A stretch of 64,000 nucleotides of DNA. It comes from JAZKIX01 sp040384645. Lineage in GTDB: Bacteria; Pseudomonadota; Gammaproteobacteria; Burkholderiales; Burkholderiaceae_D. Of this stretch, positions 60,392 to 64,000 are shown one piece after another. The DNA lies in assembly GCA_040384645.1 (NCBI GenBank), contig JAZKIX010000115.1:1-64000 (forward strand). Direction: 5' to 3'. A program made the translations under genes and the position numbers. The stretch's first letter is position 1, and the number at the start of each line of letters is the position of its first letter. The notes under the pieces were generated by a model. It saw only the letters and a program-made list of their open reading frames with translations. It ran no database searches and was not told the DNA's origin.

Positions 60392-63279
60392 CTACCCATG
60401 GGCGACTTTTTGCAGATCCGGCAATGTCCGTCGCAATTTATTCCCGCCAGGCATGCGCCTCAGGCGCAAGGCATTCAATACCACCACCGCCGAGCTAAGC
60501 GACATGCCGACGCCGGTCATCCACGGATTGAGTAAGCCAACAGCGGCGGCCGGGATCGCGATCAGGTTGTAGATTGTGGCCCAGACTAGATTCTGGCGAA
60601 TGATCGTCATGGTTTGCACGGCGGTTCTGGCAGCATCGGCAATAGCGGAAATTCGGGCCGAGGATGTATCCGCCAACGGCCCCGACAACAGCACCGCATC
60701 GGCTTGCGCCTGCGCCAGTGCAGCGCCGCTGCCCATCGCGAACGAGACATCGGCCGCGCGCAATACGGCGGCGTCGTTGATGCCGTCACCCACCATCGCC
60801 ACCACGGCGCCGCTACCCTGCAATTCTTGTACGAATGCCAGTTTTTGATCCGGCAGATATTCGCCATACGCCTGCTGGATGCCGAGTTCGGCCGCGATGC
60901 GTTGCGTCACTGCGCTCTGGTCGCCACTGAGCAAGACAACTGTTTTGCCGATGGATTGAAAATAGTCGATTACCTGGCTGGCGTCGCTGCGGATCGGGTC
61001 GCTCAAGTCAAAGCGTGCTAGCCAGACGCCGGCGCGACCGAGATAGACCGAGGTCAGTGCGTCCGAGCTAATGTCGGCCTGCAACTTGCCACTTAATTCG
61101 GCCACGAAAGCGGCGCGTCCCAGGCGGTAGCCGATCCCGTCGACCGATCCCGTCAAACCTTGGCCGGCAAGGTACGAGAGTGCTTGCGCCTGCAACGGGG
61201 GCGCGCCGGCCGACGCGCTGTGGGCGGCAGCGACAATCGCCAGACTGAGCGGATGCGCGCTGGCGGCTTCCAGCGCAGCGGCGATGTGCAAATAGTGTCG
61301 CTCGGCGTCGGCGTCGGCGTCGGCTCCGACCGTGAGCGCGACGATGCGGCGCAATTCCGGCTTGCCCACGGTCAGGGTGCCAGTCTTGTCAAAAATGATG
61401 TGCGTGATGCGATCCAGCGTTTCCAATACGTGCGGCCGCACTACCAGCACGCCTTGCCGCAACAGGCGGTCGGTGGCCGCTGCCAGCGCGGTTGGCGTGG
61501 CTAGCGACAGGGCGCACGGGCATGACACCACCAGCACCGCAATGGCGATCGGCCACGCGCGCGCCGGGTCGATTGCTTGCCACACGAAAAATACGACGAC
61601 CGCAAACAGCAGCAATCCTGCCACAAACCACGCGGCAAATTTATCGGCCCACAAGGACAACTGCGGCTTGCCTTGGCCTGCGCGCTCGATTAATTTCATC
61701 AAGACTGACAAGGTGCTGTCGCGCGACGGTTTGTCTACCCGCAGCACGATGGCTTGGCCGGCATTGAGAGCGCCGCCGGGCAAGGATTGGCCGACCACTT
61801 TGAACAGCGGCACGCTTTCACCCGTCAGAAGCGAAACATCGAAACTGCTCTCGCCTTCGACAATGACGCCATCGGCGGCCAGCGCCTCGCCCGGTTTTAC
61901 CAGGATAAAGTCGCCTTCGCACAGCGTGGCCACGGCCACGGTTTCGCTGCTGCGGCTGGCGGGGTAATCGACGAGTCTGACAGCGGCGGCAGGCAGGCCA
62001 TATTGCAATTTTTCAAGCGTGACCGCCGCTTTGCGGCGCGCTGCCAGTTCCAGATAACGGCTGCACAACAGCAAAAAAATGAACATCGTGATTGAGTCGT
62101 AATACACCTCGCCAACCCCGCGCACGGTGGCAAATACGCTACCGGCAAAAGCAGCACCGATACCGATCACCACCGGCACGTCCATACCCAAGGCGCGATT
62201 TTTCAGATTATTCCAGGCACCGATAAAAAATGGCTGGGCCGAATAAAACACGGCCGGTACCGTCAGCAGCAAGCCAGCCCAACGCATCAGTGCCGCCATC
62301 GCATCGTCCATCGTGCCCTCGGTCGCCAGATACATCGGCACCGCGTACATCATGGCTTGCATCATGCACAACGCGGCGATAAACAATTGGCGGAACAATT
62401 GCTTGCTGGCGCGGCGTAATTGTTCGCCGTGGCGCGCCGCATCGAAGGGGTATGCCGCATAGCCGATCTGGTGCAGCGCAGTCAGGATATCGCTCGGTTT
62501 GCAAGCGTNNNNNNNNNNTCCTTTGCGTTTGATGAGATGGAACCTCCTCCATCGCCCGCAAAACCCGATTATATTCCCTGGATAAGAAGGGTTTGTTATG
62601 GAACTGCATTTGCTGGTTTTGTGGTCATGCAAGCCGTCGATTATTGCCGATGGACCAATGCGATTGGAAGTTTTGGGAGCGGTTTTTTTTCTCAATATAC
62701 TGTTACATCGGGAATCGAAAAGGTCACAGAAGCGCGAATCAGACAAGTGTGTTTAACGGCCTTTGGACAGGCCGCTTTTTTTGGTTTAACTCAAGTTTTT
62801 TTCAATACAAGTCTCCTCGGTTTGCAAGCGTTTTTGGTCCAGCGCAGGTGTAAACGCTCAGTTGCTACATTCATATCGGCGCTAAGTACGCCCGGCAGTT
62901 TGCGCAAGCGCTTTTCGATCAGCCAGACACAGGCCGCGCAGCGGATGCCGTCGACTGAAAAAATCGTGTCGCATAATTCGCCATCGACCTCGAATCCGCT
63001 TACCACGTCGGCTGCGTCATACAATTTAAGCTCTGGCGGAATCAAGTCGCCCCGGCCGGCGCCGGCAGAAAATGCGCTGCGCTTGCGGTAATAATCGGCA
63101 ATCCCATTGTCAACGATGACTTGTGCTACCGCCTGGCAACCGGGGCAACACATCGGCTGCGCTACGGCGTCGATCATTACCGACCAAGCCGAATTGGCCG
63201 GTAGCGGCAAGCCGCAATGAAAACAGCTTTGATTGGCAGCATCGGCAGTCAAGTTGAGCGGCGCCAGGCGCGCGTTCAT
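60392..63279 (-). CDS. ccoI: CcoI/FixI copper-translocating P1-type ATPase (interrupted)
   Basis: Rejoined, this is an 854-codon P1B ATPase. The N-terminal part has zinc-finger-like CFHCGLPL and CCPGCQAVAQV, then an HMA site (GIRCAACVWLIEKRL). The remainder holds CPCALSLATPTAL, the phosphorylation motif DKTGTLTVG and the hinge GDGINDAAVL. It supplies copper for CcoN. The start ATG overlaps the upstream stop (ATGA). Positions 62493-62831 hold a 16-bp direct repeat, a gap and foreign sequence. With one repeat copy kept, 464 plus 2101 nt equals 855 codons exactly, so the gene is intact apart from this inserted or mis-scaffolded segment. Confidence 0.9.
62598..62756 (+). CDS. 52-residue ORF inside the foreign segment
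   Basis: ATG preceded by AGAAGGG at good spacing; product begins MELHLLVLWSCKPSIIADGP and has a hydrophobic stretch EVLGAVFFLNILLHRES before a basic tail. TAA is followed at once by a terminator hairpin. Another frame just upstream ends in TAA within the ribosome-binding region, as in tightly packed phage or plasmid genes. No family recognised. Confidence 0.45.
   Translation: MELHLLVLWSCKPSIIADGPMRLEVLGAVFFLNILLHRESKRSQKRESDKCV
62757..62782 (+). terminator. Rho-independent terminator in the foreign segment
   Basis: Perfect CGGCCT / AGGCCG stem, 6-nt loop, then C and seven T residues. It directly follows the stop of the 52-codon ORF. Confidence 0.85.
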
Positions 63280-64000
63280 CGCTGCTGCGCCACTGGCGTC
63301 ACGCACAATGTATCAAGCCAGCTGTGTGGCAAGCCATTGGCAGCGCGCAGCAGGCCGAAGATGCCGAAGGCCAGCACGATCACGCCGCCGCCCATCCGTA
63401 ACGCTGGACGTCGCGCCCACTGTTTCAATTGCGAGCCAAGTAAACCCATGCTGAGCAAGGTTGGCAAGGTTCCCAAGCCAAACGCCAGCATCACGGCCGC
63501 GCCGCCGAGGGCCGAGCCGCTTAGCATGGCGCTGAGCAAGATGCTATAGACCATGCCGCAAGGCAGCCAGCCCCATAAACCGCCCAGGGCAAAGGCCTTG
63601 AGCGGGCTATCCAAAGGCAAGAGATGTTTCATCAAAGGTTGAATCCAGCGCCAGATAGTTTGACCGGCCAGTTCCAGCCATGCCAACCCATGCCATAGAT
63701 TCATCAAATACAACCCGAGTGCTACCAGCATCAGGTTGGCTAGCCAATAGCCGCCGATCTGCAATAGCGAGATACCAGTCATAGCGCTAGCACCGCCGGC
63801 AATGCCGCCAGCGATGGCGCCGGCCACGCCGTAGCTGGCGATTCGCCCTGCGTTATAAGCACCGACGCGCATTACGTTGTCCAGCCCACTCATCTCGTTG
63901 CCGGCCACGCGCTCAAGCACAACCGGCACCGGAAAGGCCCGCTTCGGCACCGACGCCGCCGAAAAAGCGCCGACGATGCCGCCGCACATGCCGACGCAAT
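63276..64000 (-). CDS. TauE/SafE-like membrane protein (partial, 5' end outside window)
   Basis: At least 240 residues; the start is beyond the right edge, since the frame reads HCVGMCGG-like (CVGMCGGIVGAFS) into it. About six transmembrane helices, with GGLWGWLPCGMVYSILLSAMLSG and a second MCGG/PCG-type motif pair. This family (sulfite exporter TauE/SafE, DsbD-like fold) is regularly linked to ccoI and is thought to act in copper handling or cbb3 maturation. It overlaps ccoI by ATGA. Confidence 0.85.
   Translation of the reverse strand, partial: CVGMCGGIVGAFSAASVPKRAFPVPVVLERVAGNEMSGLDNVMRVGAYNAGRIASYGVAGAIAGGIAGGASAMTGISLLQIGGYWLANLMLVALGLYLMNLWHGLAWLELAGQTIWRWIQPLMKHLLPLDSPLKAFALGGLWGWLPCGMVYSILLSAMLSGSALGGAAVMLAFGLGTLPTLLSMGLLGSQLKQWARRPALRMGGGVIVLAFGIFGLLRAANGLPHSWLDTLCVTPVAQQR

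Larger units (their letters stand above)
62493..62831. other. segment interrupting ccoI, bounded by a 16-bp direct repeat
   Basis: CTCGGTTTGCAAGCGT occurs at 62493-62508 and again at 62816-62831. Between the copies are ten N (62509-62518) and 297 bp of lower-GC DNA unrelated to ccoI. The segment is either an insertion with a target duplication whose other part is missing in the gap, or chimeric sequence at a contig end. The organised content (ribosome-binding site, ORF, terminator) shows that it is real DNA from somewhere. Confidence 0.8.

Noticed and set aside
62420..63091. 223-codon plus-strand frame across the ccoI gap
   Set aside because: It joins foreign segment sequence to antisense ccoI through the N run; only the 52-codon ORF has translation and termination signals.

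Overview
The window looks like a draft-assembled chromosomal segment of a betaproteobacterium, most likely Burkholderiales of the Oxalobacteraceae type. The evidence is a glucokinase fused to an RpiR/HexR regulator, a zwf-hexR operon, an edd-eda pair, a CysB-controlled sulfate transporter, a complete cbb3 oxidase cluster with its own FNR-type regulator, and intermediate GC content. The genus cannot be fixed from sequence alone. Seven runs of N interrupt the scaffold; six lie in genes. Several are clearly fixed-size placeholders, because the reading frame or the contig ends show that little or nothing is missing.

Layout. 1-8300: sulfur uptake. It holds a Mop/TOBE protein (cut by the left edge), two sulfate-binding proteins, an SfnR-like sigma54 activator, cysB, and cysTWA divergent from the second sbp. 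8753-10556: tRNA-Leu(CAA) with its terminator, a DUF808 membrane protein and small genes. 10616-22348: central carbon metabolism (tal, hexR, zwf, glk-rpiR fusion, SMP-30 lactonase, pgi, edd, eda), with candidate HexR boxes before zwf, glk, pgi and edd. Together these make a glucose to Entner-Doudoroff module. 22659-35746: mixed metabolic and accessory genes (riboflavin synthase, lipoprotein, GNAT, arylamine N-acetyltransferase, a large secreted heparinase-like protein, Lon-substrate-domain protein, an unknown cupin-like fusion, AraC regulator with a divergent nitroreductase, spermidine-synthase-like protein, rpiA). 36016-46255: M48 peptidase, yggX, argA, hrpA, dcd, a paralogous pair of anchored unknown proteins, DUF3597. 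46615-53461: an Rrf2 regulator with an NAD(P)-binding target, a DUF4166/TIGR01777 pair, an old yellow enzyme and a DUF1275 protein. 53622-64000: fnr, a small membrane protein, ccoH/fixH, ccoG, ccoPQON (read leftward as N-O-Q-P), ccoS, ccoI and a TauE/SafE-like protein cut by the right edge.

The most striking non-gene signal is a family of eight dispersed intergenic elements of about 80-90 bp. Each has a covarying 5' hairpin (ATACT...AGTAT), a GCGGG core exactly 39 nt after the hairpin start, and an ATAC-CCCC box exactly 27 nt after the core in six copies. In the other two copies the 3' box is reverse-complemented, and those two copies bracket one unknown gene. All eight lie between genes transcribed in the same direction. 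I do not recognise this family.

A second anomaly is inside ccoI. A 16-bp direct repeat flanks a gap plus about 300 bp of foreign-looking DNA carrying a ribosome-binding site, a 52-codon ORF and a terminator. Collapsing the repeat restores ccoI exactly in frame.
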